Shown: piece by piece, positions 25,946 to 34,959 of the stretch
Position numbering within the stretch: position 1 is the first letter of the stretch
Layout: each line of letters opens with the position of its first letter
DNA from: REEB95 sp035934995
GTDB taxonomy: Bacteria; Pseudomonadota; Alphaproteobacteria; ATCC43930; CGMCC-115725
Direction of reading: 5' to 3'
Assembly: GCA_035934995.1 (NCBI GenBank)
Contig: DASYXI010000024.1
Coordinates: forward strand, 1-64,000
Length of the DNA stretch: 64,000 nt
Translations under genes and position numbers: made by a program
Notes under the pieces: generated by a model
The model's database searches: none
What the model was told of the DNA's origin: nothing
The model's input: the letters and a program-made list of their open reading frames with translations, nothing else

Positions 25946-26701
25946 ATGAGCTTTCTGCGCCTGCACGACGTCACAGTAGATTTCCCGCTTTATCAAGGCG
26001 GCAGCCGCTCGTTGAAAAAGGCGATTCTCGCCAGCTCGACCAAAGGCAATCTTGCGCACGATGCATTCGACCGCGTGACGGTACGGGCGCTCAGCGACGT
26101 CAATTTCAACATTGAGCGCGGCGATCGCGTCGCGCTGCTCGGTGCTAACGGCGCGGGCAAGACGACCCTGTTGCGGGTTCTGGCCGGAATTTTCGAACCG
26201 ACGCGTGGCGCAGTAAAGACCGACGGCCGTATTTCCGCGCTGCTCGACGCGACGCTCGGCCTCAATCCAGAGGCGACCGGCCGCGAGAACATCATTCTGC
26301 GCGGCATGTACATGGATATGCATCCAAAGCAGATGGGGCGGCACGCCGAAAACATTATCGAATTCACCGAGCTCGGTGATTACATCGACATGCCGACGCG
26401 AACCTATTCCTCGGGCATGATGGTGCGGCTTGCCTTCGCTATCTCAACTTGTGTCCCACCGGAAATTTTGGTGATGGACGAGTGGCTTTCCGCCGGCGAC
26501 GCCCGTTTTCTGGACAAAGCCCGTAAGCGCATGGCCGATTTCGTCAATCAGTCGAGCATCCTGGTTTTGGCATCGCATTCGATGGATCTGTTACTCGAAT
26601 GGTGTAAGACCGGCATCCTGCTTGACCACGGGCATGTCGTGGCCGCCGGGCCAATCGCTGATGTCGTGGCAGCTTACAAAGCCCGCGTGGAAACGCAGTG
26701 A
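25946..26701 (+). CDS. wzt: Polysaccharide ABC exporter ATPase (Wzt type, short)
   Basis: The protein has 251 residues. Walker A is 'LLGANGAGKTTLLRVLAG', the signature is 'TYSSGMMVRLAFAI' and Walker B is 'PEILVMDEWLSAGD'. The switch His is in 'LASHSMD'. It stops right after the nucleotide domain, so it lacks the C-terminal carbohydrate-binding domain of Wzt proteins that recognise a capped chain. Export should therefore not depend on such a cap. It overlaps nothing and follows wzm by one base. Confidence 0.92.
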   Translation: MSFLRLHDVTVDFPLYQGGSRSLKKAILASSTKGNLAHDAFDRVTVRALSDVNFNIERGDRVALLGANGAGKTTLLRVLAGIFEPTRGAVKTDGRISALLDATLGLNPEATGRENIILRGMYMDMHPKQMGRHAENIIEFTELGDYIDMPTRTYSSGMMVRLAFAISTCVPPEILVMDEWLSAGDARFLDKARKRMADFVNQSSILVLASHSMDLLLEWCKTGILLDHGHVVAAGPIADVVAAYKARVETQ

Positions 26702-26880
26702 CCGTCGTCCTGTTTGGCCCTTAAAGGCGCTCAGCGACGCCCGCAAGATCATGCGCATCGCCATGTTCGACGTCCCAGCCGCGGCAGGCTCGGCGATTGA
26801 CGGGATTGCCTTGAAAATCCGCGCCTTTCGGACTAAAACCTTGGCAGGACAAGCCTTTATTGTGGTGTTCGAGGACGGGC

Positions 26881-28905
26881 ATGGAAGGTGTTGCATCGCC
26901 GGGCGATGGCCGCGAGCGCGCCGACGCCAAAAGGCGTCCCGTCGAGGTCGGGCTCGTCCAAATCAACAACAGCTTCTCGGGCCAGAACTATCTGCCCTAT
27001 TCCGTCGCGCTGCTCGAAGGCTATGCGCGACGCAAAGCGGCCGACCCGTCGCGGTATAATTTCCGTCTGCCGATCTACAAGCGCATCCGCATCGGCGATG
27101 CGGTTGAACGCCTTGTCGACTGCGACGTCGTCGGCTTCAGCACCTATGTGTGGAACGGCCAGATCTCGCTCGAGATCGCGCGCCGTCTCAAGGCGCGGCG
27201 GCCGGATATCCTGATCATCTTCGGCGGCCCGCACGTGCCGGATCAGCCCGAAGACTTCCTCCGCGCCAATCCATTCATCGACGTCGCCGTTCACAACGAG
27301 GGCGAAGGAACCTTCCTACGGTTGCTCGAAATGTATCCCGCGCGCGACTGGGCGGATGTTCCGGGCGTTAGCTTCGTCGCGCCCGACGGCAGCTTCGTCC
27401 GCAAACCCAACGGCGAGCGCTTTCGCGATCTCGAAGAAGTCCCCTCGCCTTTCCTCGAAGGCATCTTCGATCCAGTGATGCGGGCCAATCCCGACGAGGT
27501 TTGGATCGGCCTGTGGGAGACCAACCGCGGTTGCCCGTTCCAGTGCACCTTCTGCGACTGGGGTTCGGCCACCGCCGGCAAGGTCACCAAGTTCGAGGCC
27601 GATCGTCTTTACCGCGAGGTCGACTGGTTTTCCAAGAACAAGATCGAATACATTTTCTGCTGCGACGCGAACTTCGGTATCCAGAAGCGCGACGTCGAAA
27701 TCGCCGAACACGTCGCCAAAATCAAGGCGACGACCGGCTATCCGCGGGCGCTGTCGGTGCAGAACACCAAGAACGCCACCGAGCGCGCATACCTCACGCA
27801 GAAGATTCTGTCGGACGCCGGCCTTAACAAAGGCGTCGCGCTGTCGATGCAGAGCCTCGACATGACGACGCTCGAATCGATCAAGCGGGACAACATCTCG
27901 CTCGACACCTACATGGAGTTGCAGAAGCGTTTCACCCGCGACCGGGTCGAGACCTACAGCGATTTGATCCTCGGCCTCCCGGGCGAAACCTATGACTCGT
28001 TCGTCGAAGGCGTGCGCCGCTTGATGGAGACTGGGCAGCACAACCGCATCCAGTTCAACAATCTCTCGATCCTGCCGAACGCCGAAATGGGCGACCTTGC
28101 TTATCAGAAGAAATACGGCATGGTCACTATCGAATCGAAAATCATCAACATCCACGGCGAGCGCGTCGAACTCGACGACGACGTGCCCGAAATCCAGCAG
28201 TTGGTGATCGCAACCGCCTCGATGCCGGCGGCCGACTGGCGCCGCACGCGCGCCTTCTGCTGGATCACGGCCCTGTTGCATTTCAACAAGCTGTTCCAGA
28301 TTCCGTTGATCACGGCGTACGAGCTTTCCGGTCTCTCTTACCGCGACATGCTCGAAGCTTTCCTCGCCGTGGACGGCGCGCAGTATCCGATGTTGGGCGA
28401 GATCCGCGACTTCTTCATCGCCGAGGCCAAGCGCATTCAGGAAGGCGCGCCGGAATACGTCTATTCCAAGGAATATCTCGGCATCTATTGGCCGGCCGAT
28501 GAGTACATCTTTATCAAACTGACCGCCGAGAAGAAGTTCGACGCGTTTTATCGTGAAGCCGGGGTCCTGCTGCAGTCGCTGGTCGCCGAACGTTGCGGCC
28601 CGCGCTTCGAGGCCATGATCGACGATGCGGTGCGTCTCAATCGTACCCTCGTCAAACAGCCTGGCGTCCGCGACGATGTCGTGGTCGAAGTCGGCTCCGA
28701 TCTCATGAGCTTCTACAATGCCGTGCGCCAAGGCGAGAAACCGGCGCTGGCCCAGCGCCCGGCGACTATTCACGTCGACCGGTCATCGCAGTCCTACGAC
28801 GACTTCCAGGTGTGGTGTCGCGAAGTCGTATGGTGGGGCAACAAGAAGGGCGCGTATCTCTATAACAATCGCACGGTCGAAGCGCAGCTCGCCGGTCACT
28901 TCTAG
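26881..28905 (+). CDS. B12-binding-type radical SAM protein
   Basis: The protein has 674 residues from ATG 26881. Residues 20–150 look like a cobalamin-binding-type Rossmann domain ('VVGFSTYVWNGQISLEIARR', 'ILIIFGGPHVPDQPEDFLRA'), without a D-x-H-x-x-G base-off motif. The radical SAM site 'CPFQCTFC' (Cys218, Cys222, Cys225) binds a [4Fe–4S] cluster. A 270-residue C-terminal extension is unassigned. Such proteins in glycan loci do C-methylation or rearrangement chemistry; the reaction here is not known. It opens the long plus-strand sugar gene set, 21 bases before the aldo/keto reductase. Confidence 0.85.
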   Translation: MEGVASPGDGRERADAKRRPVEVGLVQINNSFSGQNYLPYSVALLEGYARRKAADPSRYNFRLPIYKRIRIGDAVERLVDCDVVGFSTYVWNGQISLEIARRLKARRPDILIIFGGPHVPDQPEDFLRANPFIDVAVHNEGEGTFLRLLEMYPARDWADVPGVSFVAPDGSFVRKPNGERFRDLEEVPSPFLEGIFDPVMRANPDEVWIGLWETNRGCPFQCTFCDWGSATAGKVTKFEADRLYREVDWFSKNKIEYIFCCDANFGIQKRDVEIAEHVAKIKATTGYPRALSVQNTKNATERAYLTQKILSDAGLNKGVALSMQSLDMTTLESIKRDNISLDTYMELQKRFTRDRVETYSDLILGLPGETYDSFVEGVRRLMETGQHNRIQFNNLSILPNAEMGDLAYQKKYGMVTIESKIINIHGERVELDDDVPEIQQLVIATASMPAADWRRTRAFCWITALLHFNKLFQIPLITAYELSGLSYRDMLEAFLAVDGAQYPMLGEIRDFFIAEAKRIQEGAPEYVYSKEYLGIYWPADEYIFIKLTAEKKFDAFYREAGVLLQSLVAERCGPRFEAMIDDAVRLNRTLVKQPGVRDDVVVEVGSDLMSFYNAVRQGEKPALAQRPATIHVDRSSQSYDDFQVWCREVVWWGNKKGAYLYNNRTVEAQLAGHF

Positions 28906-28926
28906 GCCTTCGGTCGAATACCGGCG

Positions 28927-29889
28927 ATGCACTACCGTCCCCTCGGCAAGTCCGGGCTGACCGTCTCCGAAATCGGTTTCGGCGCTTGGGGCATCGGCGG
29001 TCGCACCGCCGGCGAGACGTCCTATGGCGAGACCGACGATCAGCGCTCGCGTGCCGCTCTCGATCGCGCGTTCGATCTCGGCATCACCTTTTTCGACACC
29101 GCCAACGTCTACGGCGACGGACACAGCGAGGCGCTAATCGGCGAGGCATTCGCCCAAAAACGCGATCGCGTCGTTATCGGCACCAAGGCAGGATTGACCC
29201 GGTTCGGCGATCCACCGGATTTCTCGCCCGAGGCGCTCCGGCGTTCGCTCGCCGGCAGCCTCAAGCGGCTTAAATCCGATTACGTCGATCTGTTCCAGCT
29301 CCACAATCCGCCGGCGGATCTTTTCCGGCGCTCGCCCTCGAGCTACGCCGCGCTCGAGACACTGCAGCGCGAGGGTAAGGTCCGTGCGATCGGTGTCTCG
29401 GTCAAAACGGCGGCGGATGCATTGTCGATTCTCGAAACGCATCCAGTCGCGGCGATCCAAGTGAACCTCAACATGCTTGACGTTCGCGCCGTGGAGGCCG
29501 GGCTGCTGGCAGCAGCATCCAAAGCCGGCGTCGGTATCATCGCACGGACGCCGTTGTGCTTTGGATTCCTTGCGGGCACGGTTGCCGCCGACACACAATT
29601 TCCACCCGGCGATCACCGCCGCGGCTGGGCACGGAGCCAGATCGAGCGCTGGACCAAAGGGGCGGAAGCGATGCACGCGGCCGCGACCGCACCCGCAGGC
29701 CAATCGCACAGCCAGGCAGCGCTGCGTTTCTGTCTATCGTTTGCCGCTGTCTCGTCGGTCATCCCGGGGATCTTGGCGCCCGAGGAAGCGGCACAGAACG
29801 CGGCCGCGAGCGGTTTCGGTCCGCTGCCCGATATCGCGCGCGATCGGATCGTTGCCTTGAACCGCGAGATCGATCTCTTCAAGCGCTAA
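28927..29889 (+). CDS. Aldo/keto reductase
   Basis: The protein has 320 residues. The catalytic tetrad is complete: Asp57 and Tyr62 in 'FFDTANVYGDGHSEALIG', Lys87 in 'VIGTKAGL' and His126 in 'FQLHNPP'. The C-terminal cofactor region holds 'SVIPGILAPEEAAQNAAAS'. It would reduce a carbonyl with NADPH. Tight spacing with the radical SAM gene suggests a keto-sugar substrate made by the same locus. The 5' context favours co-transcription. Confidence 0.9.
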   Translation: MHYRPLGKSGLTVSEIGFGAWGIGGRTAGETSYGETDDQRSRAALDRAFDLGITFFDTANVYGDGHSEALIGEAFAQKRDRVVIGTKAGLTRFGDPPDFSPEALRRSLAGSLKRLKSDYVDLFQLHNPPADLFRRSPSSYAALETLQREGKVRAIGVSVKTAADALSILETHPVAAIQVNLNMLDVRAVEAGLLAAASKAGVGIIARTPLCFGFLAGTVAADTQFPPGDHRRGWARSQIERWTKGAEAMHAAATAPAGQSHSQAALRFCLSFAAVSSVIPGILAPEEAAQNAAASGFGPLPDIARDRIVALNREIDLFKR

Positions 29890-29890
29890 G

Positions 29891-30433
29891 TCAACGTTCG
29901 GCGGCGAGCAGTAACGCCAACGGCGCCGCGTGGCCGAGGGACAGTACGTCGCCCTCGGCCAGCGCCTTGCGGATCTCGGATCGTGTCAGCCAGACGATTT
30001 CCGCCTGTTCCAGATCGTCTGAATTGGGCGCCTGGCGCTGCACGACGCCCGTCGCGTGGAAATAGTGGCTGGTGCTGAAGCCGTAGGTGCAGCTCGTCAC
30101 CCAACTCGACATCGACCGCCAGCTCGCGGCATCGCCGCCGATCTCTTCCAACAATTCGCGCTTCGCGGCGACCAGTGGCACCTCATCCCCGTCGACCCGC
30201 CCGCCGGGCAGTGCCAGCCCGATGCGACGAACACCGTGACGATACTGGCGCAGCGCCGCAATCCGGCCGTCCGTGCGCTCGGCAACGATGTTGACGAAAT
30301 CGCCGGTTTCGATGTGGTGGTAATCGTCGATCACGCGGCCGTCGGGCAACTCCACCGTTTCGACCGACACCTCGACATAGGGCGACGCGGCGTAGATCGT
30401 CTTTCGTCCGAGAATGCGCCACGGCTTTATCAT
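29891..30433 (-). CDS. NUDIX hydrolase
   Basis: The protein has 180 residues from ATG 30433. The NUDIX box is intact: 'GGRVDGDEVPLVAAKRELLE' followed by E-I-G-G. The N-terminal half ('DDYHHIETGDFVNIVAE') resembles ADP-ribose and GDP-mannose pyrophosphatases. It is the only minus-strand gene between 26.9 and 37.9 kb, facing the epimerase with a 64-base divergent gap. It may remove a nucleotide-sugar by-product. Confidence 0.85.
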   Translation of the reverse strand: MIKPWRILGRKTIYAASPYVEVSVETVELPDGRVIDDYHHIETGDFVNIVAERTDGRIAALRQYRHGVRRIGLALPGGRVDGDEVPLVAAKRELLEEIGGDAASWRSMSSWVTSCTYGFSTSHYFHATGVVQRQAPNSDDLEQAEIVWLTRSEIRKALAEGDVLSLGHAAPLALLLAAER

Positions 30434-30497
30434 CGCGTACCATCCCTTCGCATCGCCAAAACTGGCATGATAGTATCGCACACACGAGCGGATCACC

Positions 30498-31478
30498 ATG
30501 TCACGGCCGAAAATCCTCATCTGCGGCGCGACCGGATTCATCGGTCGCAACTTGACCGAACACTTCGCCGCCGCGGGCGGCGCCCAAGTGCATGCGGTGC
30601 GCCTGACGCGCCCCGAATACGCCTGCCCCGGCGCCACTTGGCACCACGCGGATTTGCGCTATGCCGACGTCGTCGCCGATCTGTTGCGCGGATTCGACAT
30701 CGTCATCCAGGCTGCGGCCACGACATCGGGCGCGCGCGACATTGTAACGCGGCCCTACATCCACACCACCGACAACGCCGTGATGAATTCGTTGCTGCTG
30801 CGCGCCGCCTATGAAGCGCGCGTGAAACATTTCATCTTCTTCAGCTGTTCGGTGATGTATCCGTCGAGCCCCAAGCCGCTCAAGGAAGGCGACTGGCATC
30901 CCGGCATGCCGATGGCGCCACAATATTTCGCCAGCGGCTGGTCCAAGCTCTACATCGAAAAGATGTGTGAATTTTATGCGAGCCTCGGCGTCACGCGGCA
31001 CACGGTCATCCGCCATTCGAATATCTATGGGCCGCACGACAAATTTGATCTCGAGCGCAGCCACGTGTTCGGCGCCACGGTCACGAAGGTGATGACGGCG
31101 CGCGACACTGTCGACGTCTGGGGTGCCGGCGAGGAAGCGCGCGATTTCCTTTACGTCGGCGACTTGGTGGATTGCGTTGCGCGCATTATCGAACGCCAGG
31201 ATGGCAAATTCGCGCTCTATAACGTCGGCTGCGGAACGGCCATCAGCGTCAAGGACGTGGTCGCCAAGATCATTGCCGCGAGCGGCAAGCATCTTGTCGT
31301 GCGCCACGATCTGTCGAAACCGACAATTAAGACTTCGCTCTGTCTCGACAGCGCCAAAGCGGCGCAGGAGTTGGGATGGACGCCGCGCACCACGCTCGAC
31401 GACGGCATAAGGTTGACGCTCGACTGGTGGCGACAGAACGTGGCAAAGTCGCCGCAGCCGGCAGTCGCCCAGACCTAA
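30498..31478 (+). CDS. NAD(P)-dependent sugar epimerase/reductase (extended SDR), Ser at the usual Tyr
   Basis: The protein has 326 residues. The cofactor loop is G10-A-T-G-F-I-G, with 'FFSCSVMYPSSPKPLKEGDW' for the catalytic Ser. The usual Y-x3-K pair is 'SGWSK' (Ser146 and Lys150), so Tyr is replaced, although Tyr143 sits nearby. The downstream 'VIRHSNIYGPHDKFDLERSH' resembles GDP-L-fucose-synthase and GDP-4-keto-6-deoxy-sugar reductase relatives. Given its position it may act on a GDP-4-keto sugar. Whether it is active as an epimerase, a reductase or neither is open. Confidence 0.78.
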   Translation: MSRPKILICGATGFIGRNLTEHFAAAGGAQVHAVRLTRPEYACPGATWHHADLRYADVVADLLRGFDIVIQAAATTSGARDIVTRPYIHTTDNAVMNSLLLRAAYEARVKHFIFFSCSVMYPSSPKPLKEGDWHPGMPMAPQYFASGWSKLYIEKMCEFYASLGVTRHTVIRHSNIYGPHDKFDLERSHVFGATVTKVMTARDTVDVWGAGEEARDFLYVGDLVDCVARIIERQDGKFALYNVGCGTAISVKDVVAKIIAASGKHLVVRHDLSKPTIKTSLCLDSAKAAQELGWTPRTTLDDGIRLTLDWWRQNVAKSPQPAVAQT

Positions 31479-31651
31479 TTTTCGCCGCCAAAACAAATGG
31501 TTCGGCCAGCGGTCGCCATATAGGCGGCGATTGATGGCGGGTAGGAGATGTGTTACGCAATGCGCGAAAATTGGGGGCCGATTTTCGTGTCGTGTCGTGA
31601 ACGCTTGTCGCTTGCGGGGCGGCTCAACCGGCCCTGGGCATTGAGCAAGCT

Positions 31652-32611
31652 ATGACCAATTTCACAGACACTGCGCAGCTAGAATCCATTTATCGCAGCC
31701 TCTACCGAATTCGGCGGGTTGAGGAAAAGATCATCGAGGTCTACCCAAGCGACGCGATCAAGAGCCCGGTGCATCTTTCGATTGGACAGGAATCCGTCGC
31801 GGTCGGCGTCTGCAGCGTGCTCAAGCCCGACGACATCGCCTTCGGCACTTATCGCGGCCACGCGCTTTATCTTGCGAAAGGCGGCGACCTCAAGCGTATG
31901 ATTGCTGAACTCTACGGCAAGCGTGACGGCAGCGCCGGCGGCAAGGCCGGGTCGATGCACCTCATCGACATCGGCGTTGGCGTGATGGGCACGTCGGCCA
32001 TTGTCGCGACGACGGTTCCGCAGGCGGTTGGCTACGCCTTCGCACTCAAATCGCGTAAAAGCAAATCCATCGTGGTTTCGTTCTTCGGCGAAGGCGCGAT
32101 GGACGAAGGCGTCTCTTACGAGAGCCTGAACTTCGCCGCGCTGCGGAAATTGCCGATCCTTTTCATTTGCGAGAACAACCATTACGCGATTTATTCGCAT
32201 GTCCGGGATCGGATGCCGGAGCCCAATCCTTGCGAACGCGCTGGCGTGTTCAAGATTCCGGCTCAGAAGATCGAGCACGGCGATACCTTCAAAATCCGTG
32301 CGGCCAGCGAAAAGGCTGTCGACAAAATTCGCGCCGGCGGCGGGCCGCGCTTCATCGAATGCATGACTTACCGTTGGCGCGACCATGTCGGTCCGGAAGA
32401 GGACCGGCGTTGGAAATACCGCTCCGACGCCGAGCTCGACGAATGGATCAAGCGCGACGAAGTCGCCCGTATCGGCGGAATGCTGGGCAGCGACGCCCGG
32501 CGCGCGATTGAGCGCGAAGTCGACGCCGAGATCGCCGAGGCCTTTGCCTTCGCGGAAAAAAGCTCCTTCCCCGGCCCTGCCGAGCTCGGAACAAATGTCT
32601 TCCATGCGTAA
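31652..32611 (+). CDS. Thiamine-diphosphate E1 alpha subunit, not part of a PDH complex here
   Basis: The protein has 319 residues. The ThDP motif runs from 'FFGEGAMDEGVSYESLNFAA' (Gly-Glu-Gly from 146) to Asn175-Asn176 ('ICENNHYAIY'). 'HLSIGQESVAVGV' and 'GTYRGHALYLAKGGD' match PDH/acetoin-type E1 alpha. There is no E2 lipoyl or E3 gene anywhere in the window. Together with its E1 beta partner it resembles enzymes that move a two-carbon unit to a sugar ketone. The oxidative decarboxylase of central metabolism is less likely because of the glycan setting. Confidence 0.88.
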   Translation: MTNFTDTAQLESIYRSLYRIRRVEEKIIEVYPSDAIKSPVHLSIGQESVAVGVCSVLKPDDIAFGTYRGHALYLAKGGDLKRMIAELYGKRDGSAGGKAGSMHLIDIGVGVMGTSAIVATTVPQAVGYAFALKSRKSKSIVVSFFGEGAMDEGVSYESLNFAALRKLPILFICENNHYAIYSHVRDRMPEPNPCERAGVFKIPAQKIEHGDTFKIRAASEKAVDKIRAGGGPRFIECMTYRWRDHVGPEEDRRWKYRSDAELDEWIKRDEVARIGGMLGSDARRAIEREVDAEIAEAFAFAEKSSFPGPAELGTNVFHA

Positions 32612-33659
32612 CTCGAACCGCAGTCTGACTTATGCGCAGGCGCTTTACGAAGCGACGCGGCAAGAGATGGAACGCGATTCCGGCGTTTTCGTCTTCGGCC
32701 TGGGTGTCGACGATCCGAAGGGCATGTACGGAACCACACTCGATCTGCACAAGCTGTTTGGCGCCGATCGCAATTTCGATACGCCGCTATCCGAAGATGC
32801 GATGACCGGTGTGGCGATCGGCGCGGCACTCGCCGGTATGCGGCCGATTCACGTGCATCAACGCATGGACTTCCTGCTGCTGTGCCTGAACCAACTGATC
32901 AATATCGCCGCCAAGAGCAGCTATATGTTCAACGGCGCGGTTTCGGTGCCGATCGTGGTGCGCGGCATCATCGGCCGGTCATGGGGCCAGGGCGCGCAGC
33001 ACAGCCAGGCTCTGCATTCTTATTTCATGCACGTTCCTGGCATCAAGGTGGTGGCGCCGGCGACGCCGCACGACGCCAAAGGGTGCCTGATCGCGGCGAT
33101 CCGCGACAATAACCCGGTCGTGTTCATGGAGCATCGCATGCTCTACGGCAACGCGGGCATCGTGCCCGAGGAACCGTTTGCGACGCCGCTCGGCCACGCC
33201 CGTACCCTGACCGCAGGCGACGATGTCACCATCGTCGCGATCAGCCACATGGTCGTTGAAGCCCTGCGCGCAAAGCACCTGTTGGAGGAAGTCGGCATCG
33301 CCGCCGAAGTGATCGATCCGGTGACGCTCGCGCCGCTCGACATGGATACGATCGCGGCCTCGGTTGAACGCACCGGCCGGATTCTTGCCGTCGACAACAG
33401 TTGGACGATGTGCGGCACGAGTGCCGAGATTCTGGCACAGCTTACCGAACGCCTGCAGGGTAAACGCCAGTTCAGGGCCGCCCGAATGGGTTACGCGCCG
33501 GTTCCCTGCCCGACCACCAAGCCGCTCGAGAATCTGTTCTATCCGAACGCCAAGACAATCGCGCAGCGGGCCTATTCTCTGGTCAAGGGCAATGGCGCAA
33601 GCTGGGACCCGGCCGTATCCGAAGCGACCGAAATCTCGGAATTTAAAGGACCATTCTGA
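32604..33659 (+). CDS. Thiamine-diphosphate E1 beta subunit
   Basis: The protein has 351 residues from ATG 32604, which overlaps the stop of the alpha gene by eight bases (a start at 32595 is also possible). It reads 'RSLTYAQALYEATRQEMERD', 'LSEDAMTGVAIGAALAGMRP' and 'HSQALHSYFMHVPGIKVVAP', as in pyruvate/2-oxoisovalerate E1 beta. 'VIDPVTLAPLDMDTI' and 'VDNSWTMCGTSAEI' give the C-terminal domain. Translation coupling with the alpha gene argues for a two-subunit enzyme. Confidence 0.88.
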   Translation: MRNSNRSLTYAQALYEATRQEMERDSGVFVFGLGVDDPKGMYGTTLDLHKLFGADRNFDTPLSEDAMTGVAIGAALAGMRPIHVHQRMDFLLLCLNQLINIAAKSSYMFNGAVSVPIVVRGIIGRSWGQGAQHSQALHSYFMHVPGIKVVAPATPHDAKGCLIAAIRDNNPVVFMEHRMLYGNAGIVPEEPFATPLGHARTLTAGDDVTIVAISHMVVEALRAKHLLEEVGIAAEVIDPVTLAPLDMDTIAASVERTGRILAVDNSWTMCGTSAEILAQLTERLQGKRQFRAARMGYAPVPCPTTKPLENLFYPNAKTIAQRAYSLVKGNGASWDPAVSEATEISEFKGPF

Positions 33660-33660
33660 C

Positions 33661-34950
33661 GTGAGCGGTATGACAGACAAATTGCTCGAAGACGTCCGCG
33701 CCAGCGTCACCGCTTATTGCCGCGCGCGGCACGATTTCTCATTCAAGCCGGATAAGCCGGTGGTGCGGCTGCACGAGCCGACGTTCAGCGGCGAAGAGAT
33801 CAACGCCGCGCTCGAATGCATGCTGACCACACACGTCACGATGGGTGCCAAGGTCAAAGCCTTCGAACGGCAGTTCGCCGATAAGTACGGCTTCAAGAAC
33901 GGCATCATGGTCAATTCCGGCTCATCGGCCAACCTGCTGGCTGTTGCCGCCCTTGCCAATCCACAGACAAAAGACGGGTTGAGGCCCGGCGATGAAGTCA
34001 TCGTCCCCGCGCTTTCTTGGTCGACGACCGTGTGGCCGCTCGTGCAGTCGGGATTGGTGCCGGTGATCGTCGACATTGACCCGAAGACGCTCAACATCGA
34101 TCCCGCCGAGATCGAGCGTGCCATCGGGCCGAAGACCAAAGCCGTGATGATCGTGCCGGTTTACGGCAATCCCTGCGACATGGATGCGATCGTCGACATT
34201 TGCCGCCGCAAATCCCTGACTCTCATCGAAGATTGTTGCGAGGCGCTCGGCGCGACCTACGACGGCAAGCCGCTCGGCAAGTTCGGTCGCGTCGGAACCT
34301 TCAGCTTCTATTATTCGCACCACATGACGACGCTCGAAGGCGGCATTTGCGTCACGGACGATTTCGACTATGCCGAAACGATGCGCATTCTGCGTGCGCA
34401 CGGCTGGATCCGCGAGGTCGAAGACAAGGCCCGCTGGAAAAACCAGTTCCCAGAAATCCACGAACGATTCCTGTTCGTCAATCTCGGTTACAATTTGCGC
34501 GCCACCGAGCTGCAAGGCGCCATGGGTTCGGTGCAACTGCCGAAGCTCGACGGCTACATCAAACGCCGGCGCGACAATTCCGCATCGCTGCGCCGCGCGC
34601 TCGCGCAATACGGCGAGGTCTTCGATTTCCAGGAAGAGACGCCGAAAGGCTTCCATACCTGGTTTGGATTTTCGGTGACCGTGCGTCCCGAAGCGCCGTT
34701 CAAGACCGCAGAACTCACTGCCGCCCTGGAAGCCGCCCACATCGAAACCCGGCCGATCATTTGCGGTAACATCGCGCGCCAGCCCGCCATGAAGCTGTTT
34801 CCGCATCGCGTCCACGGCGACCTCAAGCACGCCAGCGCCGTCATGGACCGGAGCTTCTCATTCGGCATCCACCAGGACGTCGACGGGACGGCGCGCGACT
34901 ACATCACTGCCCAATTCCGCGCTTTCCTAAAAAGCCGCGGCGTCGTCTAG
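33661..34950 (+). CDS. ColD/E1-type PLP-dependent sugar 3-dehydratase
   Basis: The protein has 429 residues from GTG 33661 (ATG at 33670 is also possible). The DegT/DnrJ fold is clear, with 'VNSGSSANLLAVAALA' and 'LTLIEDCCEALGATYDGKPL'. At the PLP lysine the sequence is 'TFSFYYSHHMTTLEGGI': His220 where true aminotransferases have Lys. That swap defines GDP-4-keto-6-deoxymannose 3-dehydratase (ColD) and CDP-4-keto-6-deoxyglucose 3-dehydrase (E1). So it removes the 3-hydroxyl of a 4-keto-6-deoxy nucleotide sugar. There are no clustered Cys residues to hold a 2Fe–2S centre as in E1, which favours the ColD reading. Confidence 0.86.
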   Translation: MSGMTDKLLEDVRASVTAYCRARHDFSFKPDKPVVRLHEPTFSGEEINAALECMLTTHVTMGAKVKAFERQFADKYGFKNGIMVNSGSSANLLAVAALANPQTKDGLRPGDEVIVPALSWSTTVWPLVQSGLVPVIVDIDPKTLNIDPAEIERAIGPKTKAVMIVPVYGNPCDMDAIVDICRRKSLTLIEDCCEALGATYDGKPLGKFGRVGTFSFYYSHHMTTLEGGICVTDDFDYAETMRILRAHGWIREVEDKARWKNQFPEIHERFLFVNLGYNLRATELQGAMGSVQLPKLDGYIKRRRDNSASLRRALAQYGEVFDFQEETPKGFHTWFGFSVTVRPEAPFKTAELTAALEAAHIETRPIICGNIARQPAMKLFPHRVHGDLKHASAVMDRSFSFGIHQDVDGTARDYITAQFRAFLKSRGVV

Positions 34951-34959
34951 GAGCAAGTT

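Noticed and set aside
27316..28773. 485-residue minus-strand frame opposite the radical SAM gene
   Set aside because: Its composition (Asp/Arg/His-rich, no domain) is that of a GC-rich antisense shadow of a well-supported gene.
30501..31496. 331-residue minus-strand frame opposite the epimerase
   Set aside because: Antisense shadow of a gene with intact GxxGxxG motif.
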